A stretch of DNA of 22,783 nt from a virus. A program made the position numbers and the translations under genes. Positions within the stretch are counted from its first letter, which is position 1. The number at the start of each line of letters is the position of its first letter. The notes beneath the pieces are model-generated. The model made no database searches. It was not told where the DNA came from and was given only the letters and a program-made list of their open reading frames with translations. Where the stretch lies: positions 1 to 22,783 of the IMG/VR virus record IMGVR_UViG_3300025085_000205. One strand, written 5' to 3'. Shown here piece by piece: positions 5,737 to 11,849 of the stretch.

Positions 5737-5891
5737 TTTCCACCTGTTTCGTAGTTTAGTTGATCATCTTGTTGCTTTAGAGTAGCACGTCTTACTCTAT
5801 CATGAAGTTGCTTGAGTGCTTCAGTAACTTCGGGAGTTTCTTCCCACTCCCAAGTTTCACCACCTTTTCCAGTAAATTCTTTTTTAGTCAT
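5733..5891 (-). CDS. Small charged protein (52 aa)
   Basis: It begins MTKKEFTGKGGETWEWEETP and continues with a helix (VTEALKQLHDRVRRATLKQQ) to a polar end. Both ends overlap neighbours by ATGA, which strongly supports the reading. No domain is recognised; the helix could be a protein-protein or nucleic-acid contact. Confidence 0.68.
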   Translation of the reverse strand: MTKKEFTGKGGETWEWEETPEVTEALKQLHDRVRRATLKQQDDQLNYETGGK

Positions 5892-6016
5892 GGATTTAAA
5901 GTTTTGTAGACGGCAGAGATGCTCATGTGTCCATGAATGTATCCTGCAAGGATTATAGCAAAGACAGACAGAAATATCAAGCCCGTTGCGATTAGGTTAG
6001 GCAACGGTGAGATCAT
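5888..6016 (-). CDS. Single-span small membrane protein (42 aa)
   Basis: The product starts MISPLPNLIATGLIFLSVFA, with one hydrophobic helix of about 20 residues (IATGLIFLSVFAIILAGYI) followed by HGHMSISAVYKTLNP. The ATG at 6016 is preferred: longer starts at 6076 or 6106 add a polar extension that overlaps the upstream gene. It probably sits in the host inner membrane; role unknown. The stop overlaps the next ATG. Confidence 0.62.
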   Translation of the reverse strand: MISPLPNLIATGLIFLSVFAIILAGYIHGHMSISAVYKTLNP

Positions 6017-6245
6017 TAATTGTGTATTTGTTTTTTCTGAGTTTGTATCGTTTGATGTGTGCTTGTCTGTGTTCATTACAATCAAAATGGCAGATTCGAT
6101 CTTCATTTCCGTCCCTATACTCTAAACGATAAGGGAATGCTTTGAATGGATGCATTTCTTCAGGAGTTAGTTTCTTTTTCTTGGGAGTTTTTGTTGAACT
6201 CTTTGCCTTTGCTTTTTTAGTTGTAGTAGTCTTCTTTGCTGCCAC
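5997..6245 (-). CDS. Lysine-rich small protein, possibly nucleic-acid binding (82 aa)
   Basis: The protein starts at a GTG (6245). Its first 25 residues are almost entirely Ala, Lys, Thr and Ser (AAKKTTTTKKAKAKSSTK), a histone-like disordered tail. The rest contains FPYRLEYRDGNEDRICHFD and HRQAHIKRYKLRKNKYTIND, again basic. Binding DNA or RNA is inferred from composition only. It precedes the single-span membrane protein gene with a 20-base overlap. Confidence 0.68.
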   Translation of the reverse strand: MAAKKTTTTKKAKAKSSTKTPKKKKLTPEEMHPFKAFPYRLEYRDGNEDRICHFDCNEHRQAHIKRYKLRKNKYTINDLTVA

Positions 6246-6247
6246 AA

Positions 6248-6463
6248 TTACTTGAATCCTTTGCCATTGTTTTTCTGGTCTAAAACTTCAATATGTGATA
6301 AAAATAGACCACGATTCCACCATATTTCTTGAACTGTTTGCCAGTTATCTACTACAATGGATTCACCATTTTTACCGATAATTTTGTAGTTGTGTCGATC
6401 ATATAGACCGTCAGATGTTTCAGTAAAATACTGAGGATCTTCAGGAGAAATTGTTTGTGTCAT
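6248..6463 (-). CDS. Unknown small protein (71 aa)
   Basis: The product begins MTQTISPEDPQYFTETSDGL and contains IIGKNGESIVVDNWQTVQEI followed by WWNRGLFLSHIEVLDQ, a probable beta hairpin then helix. The ATG at 6463 is favoured because the alternative at 6499 would overlap the upstream gene by 59 bases; the latter does have a GGA six bases before it, so the start is uncertain. No family recognised. Confidence 0.62.
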   Translation of the reverse strand: MTQTISPEDPQYFTETSDGLYDRHNYKIIGKNGESIVVDNWQTVQEIWWNRGLFLSHIEVLDQKNNGKGFK

Positions 6464-6617
6464 TTTTACGTGAGTCTTCCATGGCAAGTAAAGTTTCATA
6501 AGGAATCCATGCGGGTGGTTCGTTTTTGAATTGAACCTGAACTTCCTTAATAGTTTTTTCTAGAGATTTGGAATAAGTTGTCCTAGTGTTTTTGACGGAG
6601 GATAGCGGATTCATCAT
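6441..6617 (-). CDS. Small basic protein (58 aa)
   Basis: The frame starts ATGATG at 6617, overlapping the preceding stop, with GAGG seven bases upstream. The product begins MMNPLSSVKNTRTTYSKSLE and contains VQFKNEPPAWIPYETLLAME before a polar end. The PPAWIPYETLLA stretch looks conserved in character. Function unknown. It overlaps the next gene by 23 bases. Confidence 0.62.
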   Translation of the reverse strand: MMNPLSSVKNTRTTYSKSLEKTIKEVQVQFKNEPPAWIPYETLLAMEDSRKNDTNNFS

Positions 6618-6757
6618 TTCCTTTCCTCATGCCCGTATTCTATCACATATTTCTTGTGTTGGGTGTTTTTATCGCCATATTCATAGCATTGATAATTTTT
6701 CAGAGTTCCACCAAGTTGTTTGGCTACAATTTTTAAAAGTTTTTCTGTATCACTCAT
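6614..6757 (-). CDS. Small basic protein (47 aa)
   Basis: The product begins MSDTEKLLKIVAKQLGGTLK and ends KYVIEYGHEERK, suggesting a helix then two strands. Its ATG overlaps the stop of the Gnd-like gene as ATGA and its own stop overlaps the next start, so coupled translation is likely. I do not recognise it. Confidence 0.6.
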   Translation of the reverse strand: MSDTEKLLKIVAKQLGGTLKNYQCYEYGDKNTQHKKYVIEYGHEERK

Positions 6758-7224
6758 TTAACATTACCTGGTGATAAACTTTGAAAGATTTTAGAACAAG
6801 AATTAATAGCATAAGGTGCTCCATATACACCAGAGAAGATATATGAAATTCCCAACTTGGAGCAATACTTCTCAAGTTCCTGACATTTTGTTATGTCAGT
6901 ATTACTATAATCAATGATAATATCACCCTCTTCAAGTAAAGGTAGTAACTCATCAAGTGTGTCTTCTACCTTTACTTCTGGAAGTGTAATCTGAAAAATT
7001 CCAGGAATTCTACCAGCACTAGTGTATTGCTTACTATCAGATTTAACTGCTCGAACAAGATACTCTAATGAAGTTACACATCCACTAATATATCCTGCTT
7101 CATATTGTCCACAGGCATTCTCATAATTAGTGCTACTGTAACCCCAGACTTCAATACCTTTTTCAATCATACGGCGAGACATACCCTCACCAGTACGACC
7201 TAACCCAATCATTCCTACTTTCAT
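6754..7224 (-). CDS. gnd: Truncated 6-phosphogluconate dehydrogenase-like protein, Rossmann domain only (156 aa)
   Basis: The start MKVGMIGLGRTGEGMSRRMI carries the GxGxxG nucleotide-binding loop at residues 7-12, and DELLPLLEEGDIIIDYSNT at about 91-109 matches the 6PGDH segment normally ending DGGNS. After IFSGVYGAPYA (normally DVGTSGG) the protein ends, so the catalytic Lys and the C-terminal all-helical domain are missing. Full enzymes are about 300 to 480 residues. It can hardly oxidise 6-phosphogluconate. Cyanophages carry full gnd to feed NADPH production, so this looks like a decayed or repurposed copy, yet its frame is intact. The ATG at 7224 fits the family start; GGAGG is 13 bases away. 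Confidence 0.78.
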   Translation of the reverse strand: MKVGMIGLGRTGEGMSRRMIEKGIEVWGYSSTNYENACGQYEAGYISGCVTSLEYLVRAVKSDSKQYTSAGRIPGIFQITLPEVKVEDTLDELLPLLEEGDIIIDYSNTDITKCQELEKYCSKLGISYIFSGVYGAPYAINSCSKIFQSLSPGNVK

Positions 7225-7272
7225 AATTACTTGAAAACCTCCACTATTTAAACACAAAATATGTAGTATGTC

Positions 7273-7506
7273 TCAGGAATGTTTTTGAAAACACACAGAG
7301 TTAAACCATCCTTCAATTCCTTCTAATCTCAACTTAGTGTGTTGCGAATGAACTTCTATATTTACAACTTTATATTTTCTACCAATAATACACATATAAG
7401 GATAATCATTATTACCCCAGTTAATCTGTTCTTTAGTACATCCCAAATATTCTACCGTATCTCCAGATTTTGGACCAAAATAGGCATGTATTACATTATT
7501 CTTCAT
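7273..7506 (-). CDS. Small beta-rich protein, possibly SH3-like (77 aa)
   Basis: The product begins MKNNVIHAYFGPKSGDTVEY and contains LGCTKEQINWGNND, IIGRKYKVVNIEVHS and LEGIEGWFNSVCF. The succession of short strands around Gly-Asp resembles small SH3-type barrels in T4-like phages; this is a guess from pattern. The ATG overlaps the upstream gene by 11 bases. No catalytic residues are apparent. Confidence 0.68.
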   Translation of the reverse strand: MKNNVIHAYFGPKSGDTVEYLGCTKEQINWGNNDYPYMCIIGRKYKVVNIEVHSQHTKLRLEGIEGWFNSVCFQKHS

Positions 7507-7705
7507 TAATTTTTGATGATATTATTTTTTCTAATTCATTTACTTTAATAAACTCTTCGTATGCTTTCTCAGATCTTTCAATGAGAATACTAAGTATATC
7601 ACCAACAATTATGCTATTATCAATAGAATCATCAAGATACTTATCAAGTGCTTCTTTTAAATACCGTTTTCTATGCCACTCAAATGAGTATGGTTTGTAG
7701 TCCAT
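7496..7705 (-). CDS. Small helical protein, unknown function (69 aa)
   Basis: The protein starts MDYKPYSFEWHRKRYLKEAL and is almost entirely charged helix (DDSIDNSIIVGDILSILIER, YEEFIKVNELEKIISSK). I recognise the DYKPYSFEWHRKRYL type from cyanophages, without known role. It is the first gene after the promoter at 7730-7758 and so heads the transcript running down to the terminator at 3354. Confidence 0.75.
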   Translation of the reverse strand: MDYKPYSFEWHRKRYLKEALDKYLDDSIDNSIIVGDILSILIERSEKAYEEFIKVNELEKIISSKINEE

Positions 7706-7729
7706 AATAGAGGTTTTTATTATGATGAT

Positions 7730-7758
7730 ATTATAGCACTATGGGTTTCTAGGGTCAA
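7730..7758 (-). promoter_or_regulatory. Sigma70-type promoter with extended -10
   Basis: The minus strand has TTGACC (7753-7758), a 17-base spacer and TATAAT (7730-7735), with TGC immediately before the -10. This is close to the host consensus. The -35 lies inside the last codons of the upstream gene, so that coding sequence is constrained by promoter function. The expected transcript starts near 7723 and serves the gene at 7705. Confidence 0.72.
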
Positions 7759-7900
7759 TGCCCAAATCATTAAGATATTCTATCCACCAATCTTGGTCTT
7801 TGATAAATCTCCAATTAGGAACTTCTTGACCACGTTCTATAACATAATATTCATAGAGAGCATCATCGATAGTCTGTGCGATCTGTAAATTCTTCTTCAT
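7739..7900 (-). CDS. Small protein (53 aa) overlapping its neighbour
   Basis: The product begins MKKNLQIAQTIDDALYEYYV and continues EVPNWRFIKDQDWWIEYLND to a short end. The frame is open up to an ATG at 7969, but that would overlap the convincing membrane-protein gene at 7863-8072 by 107 bases; the ATG at 7900 cuts this to 38. No family recognised. Its 3' end doubles as the -35 of the next promoter. Confidence 0.58.
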   Translation of the reverse strand: MKKNLQIAQTIDDALYEYYVIERGQEVPNWRFIKDQDWWIEYLNDLGIDPRNP

Positions 7901-8072
7901 CTTCGTCAACATCTGCATATGCATTATCCACGAAGGGTCCTCGTTTTCGTAAATGTTCTTTTCCGACATAAGAGTTTTCTGAATTTACTGCAGATACCCA
8001 CACCGCAAGTTTCATTACAATAAAAATTAAAACCAGTGGTGTGAAGCAACCGATTAAAATTACTGGATTCAT
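7863..8072 (-). CDS. Single-span membrane protein with acidic tail (69 aa)
   Basis: Residues 1-28 form a hydrophobic helix (VILIGCFTPLVLIFIVMKLA), followed by a basic patch (GKEHLRKRGP) and an acidic tail (DVDEDEEEFTDRTDYR). By the positive-inside rule the C-terminus should be cytoplasmic. I recognise this small membrane-protein type from cyanophages; role unknown. The ATG overlaps the glutaredoxin-like stop as ATGA. Confidence 0.75.
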   Translation of the reverse strand: MNPVILIGCFTPLVLIFIVMKLAVWVSAVNSENSYVGKEHLRKRGPFVDNAYADVDEDEEEFTDRTDYR

Positions 8073-8305
8073 AATAGTTTATTCTCTTGAAAGTAATGCA
8101 ATGTATCTTTAAGGCCACCAATATGTTTATATCCAATAGCAACTTGAGGATATTCGGCACCTTCACCGAACTCAGAAACAAATGCTCTCTGGGTAAAATG
8201 ATTATTTAATTTATATTCTTGTATCTGACTATCAAGTTTTTCCAAAAGCATTCTAGCGCGTTCGCATTCTTGACTTCCGTTTGTATATATTACTATTGAA
8301 TTCAT
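8069..8305 (-). CDS. Glutaredoxin-like protein with altered active site (78 aa)
   Basis: The order of elements fits a glutaredoxin: strand VIYTNG, active-site helix SQECERARMLLEKL, the YPQV segment with the conserved cis-Pro at about residue 53, and IGGLKDTLHYF matching the GG..D glutathione-binding turn. Length also fits. The active site reads S-x-x-C rather than C-x-x-C at residues 11-14, so the nucleophilic N-terminal Cys is absent and normal disulfide reduction is unlikely. It could bind glutathione or act as a partner protein. T4 carries nrdC and cyanophages carry related genes for ribonucleotide reductase. The gene is translationally coupled to the membrane protein after it. Confidence 0.75.
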   Translation of the reverse strand: MNSIVIYTNGSQECERARMLLEKLDSQIQEYKLNNHFTQRAFVSEFGEGAEYPQVAIGYKHIGGLKDTLHYFQENKLL

Positions 8306-8322
8306 TAGTTTTCCTATGTTAG

Positions 8323-8622
8323 TTACAGTGTTCTTTCTAATCTATTAGTCGCTTGATCTGGAAAGTCTCTAGGACGACTATCAGTGGCATTATCAGTCCT
8401 AGGTGAACCTTCATTTGCTTTCATTGTATGTTGATAATTTGCTCTTGGATATCTGATACAAAATGGATCAGGCATCCAATAAGTTACCTGCCATTCTTGT
8501 TCTGGATTTAACTCAAGGTGCTTCTCTACTGTATGAGAAAAACTACCAAGTTGTATATATCCATCATGACTAATACATCTACCATTACCAATATCAACTA
8601 GGAATAGCATTTTACTACTCAT
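8323..8622 (-). CDS. Unknown protein (99 aa)
   Basis: The N-terminal part is beta-like (MSSKMLFLVDIGNGRCISHD, YIQLGSF), the middle holds WQVTYWMPDPFCIRYP, and the last 35 residues are polar and probably disordered (NEGSPRTDNATDSRPRD). No family recognised. The ATG overlaps the preceding stop as ATGA. Confidence 0.68.
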   Translation of the reverse strand: MSSKMLFLVDIGNGRCISHDGYIQLGSFSHTVEKHLELNPEQEWQVTYWMPDPFCIRYPRANYQHTMKANEGSPRTDNATDSRPRDFPDQATNRLERTL

Positions 8623-8750
8623 AGTATTTGTTGCTCTGGGTTAAGATTTTTCGCAAATTGGATAGGATCCTTTTCTGACTTATGTACCCAATGATAGCGC
8701 ATCATCTCGAAAATAGGATCCCACATGGTGATACAAACAAAATCAGTCAC
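8619..8750 (-). CDS. Small protein (43 aa), GTG start
   Basis: Several starts are possible up to 8807. GTG at 8750 is preferred because GGAGG lies four bases upstream and overlap with the previous gene is only eight bases. The product begins with TDFVCITMWDPIFEMMRYHW after the initiator and ends NLNPEQQIL. It is rich in aromatic and methionine residues. Function unknown. Confidence 0.52.
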   Translation of the reverse strand: MTDFVCITMWDPIFEMMRYHWVHKSEKDPIQFAKNLNPEQQIL

Positions 8751-9057
8751 GTTGCCTCCAATCATCAGGTTTATCTTGCTGAAACCAATTCTTAATATCA
8801 TCAGCATCAGTGAATCCCGTTTTATGATTGGATGGATCGGGATCTCCTAAACCCATCCTATTCAGAAAATCATCTGTACTGCCCTCTTCAATCTGTTGAG
8901 AAGATTGCCTTCTTGCTTGTTGTAACCAATCACGAGCAGTAGTATGACTTTTTGCAAGTTTTTCTGCCCAGATCATGTCATCTAGTTTTACCTCTTCACC
9001 ATTGGCAATACATTTGCATATGAATTCCAGTCGTAGCCGATATTGAGTGGATAACAT
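8743..9057 (-). CDS. Conserved-looking phage protein, unknown function (104 aa)
   Basis: The N-terminal half is helical (QYRLRLEFICKCIANGEEVK, DDMIWAEKLAKSHTTARDWL); the second half is acidic, with FLNRMGLGDPDPSNHKTGF and ending KPDDWRQRD. I recognise this protein type from cyanophages but it has no known role. The arginine- and glutamine-rich helix could contact nucleic acid or another protein. There is no membrane segment. Confidence 0.78.
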   Translation of the reverse strand: MLSTQYRLRLEFICKCIANGEEVKLDDMIWAEKLAKSHTTARDWLQQARRQSSQQIEEGSTDDFLNRMGLGDPDPSNHKTGFTDADDIKNWFQQDKPDDWRQRD

Positions 9058-9061
9058 AACG

Positions 9062-9307
9062 TTATGCTTCGTTACTTTTATTTATTTTTTCAATCAATCG
9101 TTCTGAAAGTTTTAAAGAACGACGATATATTAGATATTTTACCACAGGATTCCTAGGATTGTTAGTCAACCACCAAATCTGGCGTCTAAAATATACTTTT
9201 GCTAACTTTACGGTATAATAAAAAAAAGCAGCAGCACTTTCATCTGTTAAGATGAAGTATGCTACCACTGCAAATATTCCAAAGAATAACATGTATGATG
9301 AATTCAT
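9062..9307 (-). CDS. Membrane-anchored small protein (81 aa)
   Basis: Residues 5-20 are hydrophobic (YMLFFGIFAVVAYFIL), and a second weakly hydrophobic stretch follows (AAAFFYYTVKLAKVYF). The rest is strongly basic (FRRQIWW, VKYLIYRRSLKLSERL), placing it in the cytoplasm. I recall similar proteins in cyanophages with no role assigned. The ATG overlaps the preceding stop. Confidence 0.74.
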   Translation of the reverse strand: MNSSYMLFFGIFAVVAYFILTDESAAAFFYYTVKLAKVYFRRQIWWLTNNPRNPVVKYLIYRRSLKLSERLIEKINKSNEA

Positions 9308-9483
9308 TTAAAATTATTATCTCTGCGTTCATCCAAATATTTTACAACTTCTTTTCGCCATTCCATCAACTCATTATAGCACTCTTGATTATGAGCACAT
9401 GCTCTGAGTTTGCTGTCAGGTTTTAATACACTTTCATAAAAAATGTAGAATGCATCTTTTCTTTTTAATTGTTTGTTTGTCAT
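9304..9483 (-). CDS. Small basic helical protein (59 aa)
   Basis: The product begins MTNKQLKRKDAFYIFYESVL and contains CAHNQECYNELMEWRKEVVK before ending RRDNNFK. Both ends overlap neighbours by ATGA, making the reading secure. Two cysteines six residues apart could bind metal, but this is speculative. Function unknown. Confidence 0.7.
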   Translation of the reverse strand: MTNKQLKRKDAFYIFYESVLKPDSKLRACAHNQECYNELMEWRKEVVKYLDERRDNNFK

Positions 9484-9722
9484 TTTAGTTTTTTCTTAGA
9501 TGACTTTTGTTTAGCAGTTTTTATTTGATTGTTAATAAAATCTACAGATTGTTTGTATGTATTCATCACCTTTATTTGGTTACCATTATGTATAACCATG
9601 AACTTCTTACCAAAAGGAACCGCAGCCCACATGCCATCTTTAGTGCAATACCCCAAAGGATTGCCAGGATTTGGTTTAAGAATTCCTGGTCTAGGAATAA
9701 ATGGTTTTAAAAACTTATCCAT
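9480..9722 (-). CDS. Small basic protein (80 aa)
   Basis: The ATG at 9722 has AGGAG six bases upstream. The product starts MDKFLKPFIPRPGILKPNPG, followed by a beta-like middle (YCTKDGMWAAVPFGKKFMVI) and a very basic tail (IKTAKQKSSKKKLK). The proline-rich opening and lysine tail suggest binding to nucleic acid or membrane. No family recognised. It overlaps its upstream neighbour by eight bases. Confidence 0.7.
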   Translation of the reverse strand: MDKFLKPFIPRPGILKPNPGNPLGYCTKDGMWAAVPFGKKFMVIHNGNQIKVMNTYKQSVDFINNQIKTAKQKSSKKKLK

Positions 9723-10128
9723 CAAGTGCTCCTAGAATTAGAATTAATATAAAGAATCCAAGTATACCACCAACAAGAAGTTGTGGTGAGAGGAATGGAA
9801 TAAAAGAAAATATAGAAACAATCCACTGCCAAAAACTAACAAAGAATGTAGAAACAATCTTCCATACTTCGATAGCAAGAATAACACCACCACCTAAAAC
9901 TGCAAGTGCAAAAATTCCGCCAGAACTTCCAGATCTTGATGCAGAATATCTTTCAGATTCATCAGAAGAAGAACATGAAACAGGATTACAATTGTTTACA
10001 CTTTTTGCACCGTACATTGATTTAACTTGTGCAATCGCAGCATCGCGAGTGATACTAGGAGTATCAAATTCAACGTATTCAAGTCTATTATCAACGGTGG
10101 TGATATAAGCACCCCAACGATGAGACAT
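9715..10128 (-). CDS. Membrane protein with two hydrophobic spans (137 aa)
   Basis: The N-terminal domain of about 50 residues (MSHRWGAYITTVDNRLEYVE, SITRDAAIAQVKSMYGAKSV) is soluble and looks like a small alpha/beta unit. It is followed by a Ser-rich linker and two strongly hydrophobic segments at about residues 71-95 and 103-134. AGGGGA eight bases before the ATG and the promoter at 10155-10163 support the start. The N-terminal pattern is familiar from cyanophages. A role at the host membrane is likely, but which one is unknown; no lysis motif is apparent. Confidence 0.76.
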   Translation of the reverse strand: MSHRWGAYITTVDNRLEYVEFDTPSITRDAAIAQVKSMYGAKSVNNCNPVSCSSSDESERYSASRSGSSGGIFALAVLGGGVILAIEVWKIVSTFFVSFWQWIVSIFSFIPFLSPQLLVGGILGFFILILILGALDG

Positions 10129-10154
10129 GATGGTGTTCCCCTGATTACTTTAAT

Positions 10155-10163
10155 ATTATAGCA
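10155..10163 (-). promoter_or_regulatory. Extended -10 promoter (TGCTATAAT)
   Basis: TGCTATAAT on the minus strand lies 27 bases upstream of the ATG at 10128, giving a short leader with AGGGGA before the start. The -35 position reads GCAGAA and is not a match, so recognition would rest on the TG extension. It opens the long small-gene transcript. Confidence 0.58.
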
Positions 10164-10168
10164 GAGTG

Positions 10169-10185
10169 GAGCAGGGTTTCTGCTC
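10169..10185 (-). terminator. Hairpin between helicase and membrane protein genes
   Basis: GAGCAG and CTGCTC form six pairs around a five-base loop, about 15 bases past the helicase stop and just before the promoter at 10155. No T run follows on the minus strand, so termination may be inefficient. The minus-strand loop AAACC resembles the AACCCTC loop of the 1610-1634 hairpin. Confidence 0.42.
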
Positions 10186-10199
10186 ATAATGTGACAGTT

Positions 10200-11375
10200 C
10201 TACTTCCGCACTACGGAAATCGCTGGCTCTCCTTGCTGAAACACTGTATCAACCACTGCCTGAACGCTCCTAGCAGTGCTGATACCCACCTTATCAAACA
10301 CTGGAACACATACCAATCCAAACGTCTTCTCAGCGCCTCCTAGGCGGATCACACGCCCAATGCTCTGGGAAATACCGATATAATCCATATTCCGCATGAA
10401 TAGAACTGCCTCCAGTCCCTTGACGTTGATGCCTTCAGATAGAATAGAGTGGTGCATCACAACAAAACGAGTGCTATCTGAACCCCACTGATTAAGAGTC
10501 TTAAAGAATACCTCACGGGACACTTTCTTGCCATTGATGATAGCACCAGTTTTGCTGGTAATATACATCCAGTTGTAACCACGCTCATACAACTGCTGAC
10601 AAAAATCAGATTGAGTCACAAGACGCACAATCTGCTTGGTAGAACGTGCTGCAATTAGAATCTTATTGAGTGAGTTGGCATCAATAGTATCAAGCAGGTT
10701 CTTCTCATCAGATTGCTTGAAATCACCCTGAGGAAGTTGCTGAACCACAACCTTAGGAGGAAGAATGTAACCTTCCTCAACCAGTTTAGGTGCAGGAATA
10801 TTACAGATAACCTGTCCATAAACCTCAGGATCATTCATTCCTGGTTTGAAAACAGTCAGAGAATGCTTAGGAGTTGCTGTGAAGAAATAGCAACGATCAG
10901 CATCATTACTGAAGAACTCAGTCGCAGGAAAGAAGTTACGTTGAACTGAGTTATGTGCCTCATCAAAGTAAATGCAATTTACCTCAATGTCTGCCTCTTG
11001 AATGCGATGTAGGGAGTGATATGTGGTGAAGATGATGACATTCTCACCAGCAGTTCTTGCAGTGTTGTTAAACAGTGCAATCTGCTCTGGTTTGGTGCTA
11101 CTGAAATACTCAATCTCACCACTATGAACATGCATTACGTGAGTGTGAGTATTATCAATCACCTCAAGAAACTCTTTGCAGAGTTGTTCTGCTAGAAGAA
11201 TGCGGGGAGCAACAACAACAATAGTAGAACCGTTATCAATATACTTTTGATTCTCAATAATATCATGTATCATGCACATGGTCTTACCACCACCAGTGGG
11301 GATGATAACCTGACCTTTGTCATATGCCAGCATCGCATTCAGTGCTTTCTTCTGGTGTGGGCGAAGGGTGACCAA
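10200..11375 (-). CDS. Superfamily 2 DEAH-box helicase (391 aa)
   Basis: The motifs are complete: LRPHQKKAL (Q-like, residues 4-12), PTGGGKT Walker A at 26-32, APRILLAEQL (Ia) at 56-65, FDEAH (II) at 137-141, FTATP (III) near 165-169, LSEGINVKGLEAVLF (V) near 312-326 and QSIGRVIRLG (VI) at 337-346. It is an ATP-driven nucleic-acid translocase or helicase like the ComF/type III restriction-type group; T4 UvsW is a longer relative (about 500 residues). Initiation is at TTG, supported by AGGAG five bases upstream and no better in-frame start. Its substrate is unknown. It follows the two methyltransferase-like genes but has its own -10 box. Confidence 0.9.
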   Translation of the reverse strand: MVTLRPHQKKALNAMLAYDKGQVIIPTGGGKTMCMIHDIIENQKYIDNGSTIVVVAPRILLAEQLCKEFLEVIDNTHTHVMHVHSGEIEYFSSTKPEQIALFNNTARTAGENVIIFTTYHSLHRIQEADIEVNCIYFDEAHNSVQRNFFPATEFFSNDADRCYFFTATPKHSLTVFKPGMNDPEVYGQVICNIPAPKLVEEGYILPPKVVVQQLPQGDFKQSDEKNLLDTIDANSLNKILIAARSTKQIVRLVTQSDFCQQLYERGYNWMYITSKTGAIINGKKVSREVFFKTLNQWGSDSTRFVVMHHSILSEGINVKGLEAVLFMRNMDYIGISQSIGRVIRLGGAEKTFGLVCVPVFDKVGISTARSVQAVVDTVFQQGEPAISVVRK

Positions 11376-11400
11376 GTGCTCTCCTGTCCTGTATGAACAT

Positions 11401-11409
11401 ATTATAGCA
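11401..11409 (-). promoter_or_regulatory. Extended -10 promoter (TGCTATAAT)
   Basis: TGCTATAAT lies 26 bases upstream of the helicase TTG. At the -35 position the bases are TTCCTT, a poor match. It abuts the terminator-like hairpin at 11411-11432, so the T run of that element runs straight into the promoter. Confidence 0.58.
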
Positions 11410-11410
11410 G

Positions 11411-11432
11411 AAAAGGGATCCCAAAGGAACCC
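11411..11432 (-). terminator. Terminator-like hairpin with T run
   Basis: On the minus strand GGGTTCC and GGATCCC pair with one T-T mismatch around a four-base loop, followed by TTTT. It lies 10 bases past the stop at 11442, where GTGGCACAGGGGG also mirrors the GTGGCACAAGGGGGG found just after the stop at 2215. It probably ends the methyltransferase transcript. Confidence 0.62.
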
Positions 11433-11441
11433 CCTGTGCCA

Positions 11442-11849
11442 CTAGAAGAACTGTTCTACACCAACCGGTTCCCCAAAACCATAATCATATGTAAGAGCAT
11501 CATGACACACATAATGTGGGTGATCAATAGGAACACCAACCCTCTCACACATTTCTTTATGATTATCTTCCATCAATTCTACAGCATACAACATATTATC
11601 GAGAATGTGCTGTTCGGAATGATACTTAAGGAGTTCATTCTTGAGTGCAATAATAAAGTTACCCGAACCAGCAGAGTTATCCAAAAACTTTGATTCTGGA
11701 TTCATTCTCTTCTCAATATCAATTATCTGAACCATTGCTTCACACATTTCCATTGGTGTGAATACTTCTTGAGTTTCAGCAATCCTTTCATCTGAACGCT
11801 CAATATTAGATCCAGTATCTTTATTATGTTGATTCTTATCAGTGCCCAT
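11442..11849 (-). CDS. N-terminal half of an adenine methyltransferase (135 aa)
   Basis: After a polar start the protein has ETQEVFTPMEMCEAMVQIID, the motif X-like segment of adenine-N6 enzymes, FLDNSAGSGNFIIAL with a canonical SAM-binding motif I at about residues 57-65, and YAVELMEDN (motif II). It ends soon after HYVCHDAL (motif III), exactly where the catalytic NPPY would be expected. Alone it cannot methylate. The gene immediately upstream encodes NPPY but has a damaged motif I, and the two overlap by 11 bases. A heterodimer is inferred; a decayed fragment is the alternative. The ATG at 11849 is favoured because longer starts lie inside the upstream gene. Confidence 0.72.
   Translation of the reverse strand: MGTDKNQHNKDTGSNIERSDERIAETQEVFTPMEMCEAMVQIIDIEKRMNPESKFLDNSAGSGNFIIALKNELLKYHSEQHILDNMLYAVELMEDNHKEMCERVGVPIDHPHYVCHDALTYDYGFGEPVGVEQFF

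Noticed and set aside
7901-7969. Longer start for the 53-residue gene at 7739
   Set aside because: It would run 107 bases into the membrane-protein gene at 7863-8072, whose sequence is much more convincing in its own frame.
9373-9381. Internal TGCTATAAT on the minus strand
   Set aside because: It lies inside the 59-residue gene where it encodes CYN; no -35 and no adjacent gene boundary. It may be chance, so it is not annotated as a promoter.
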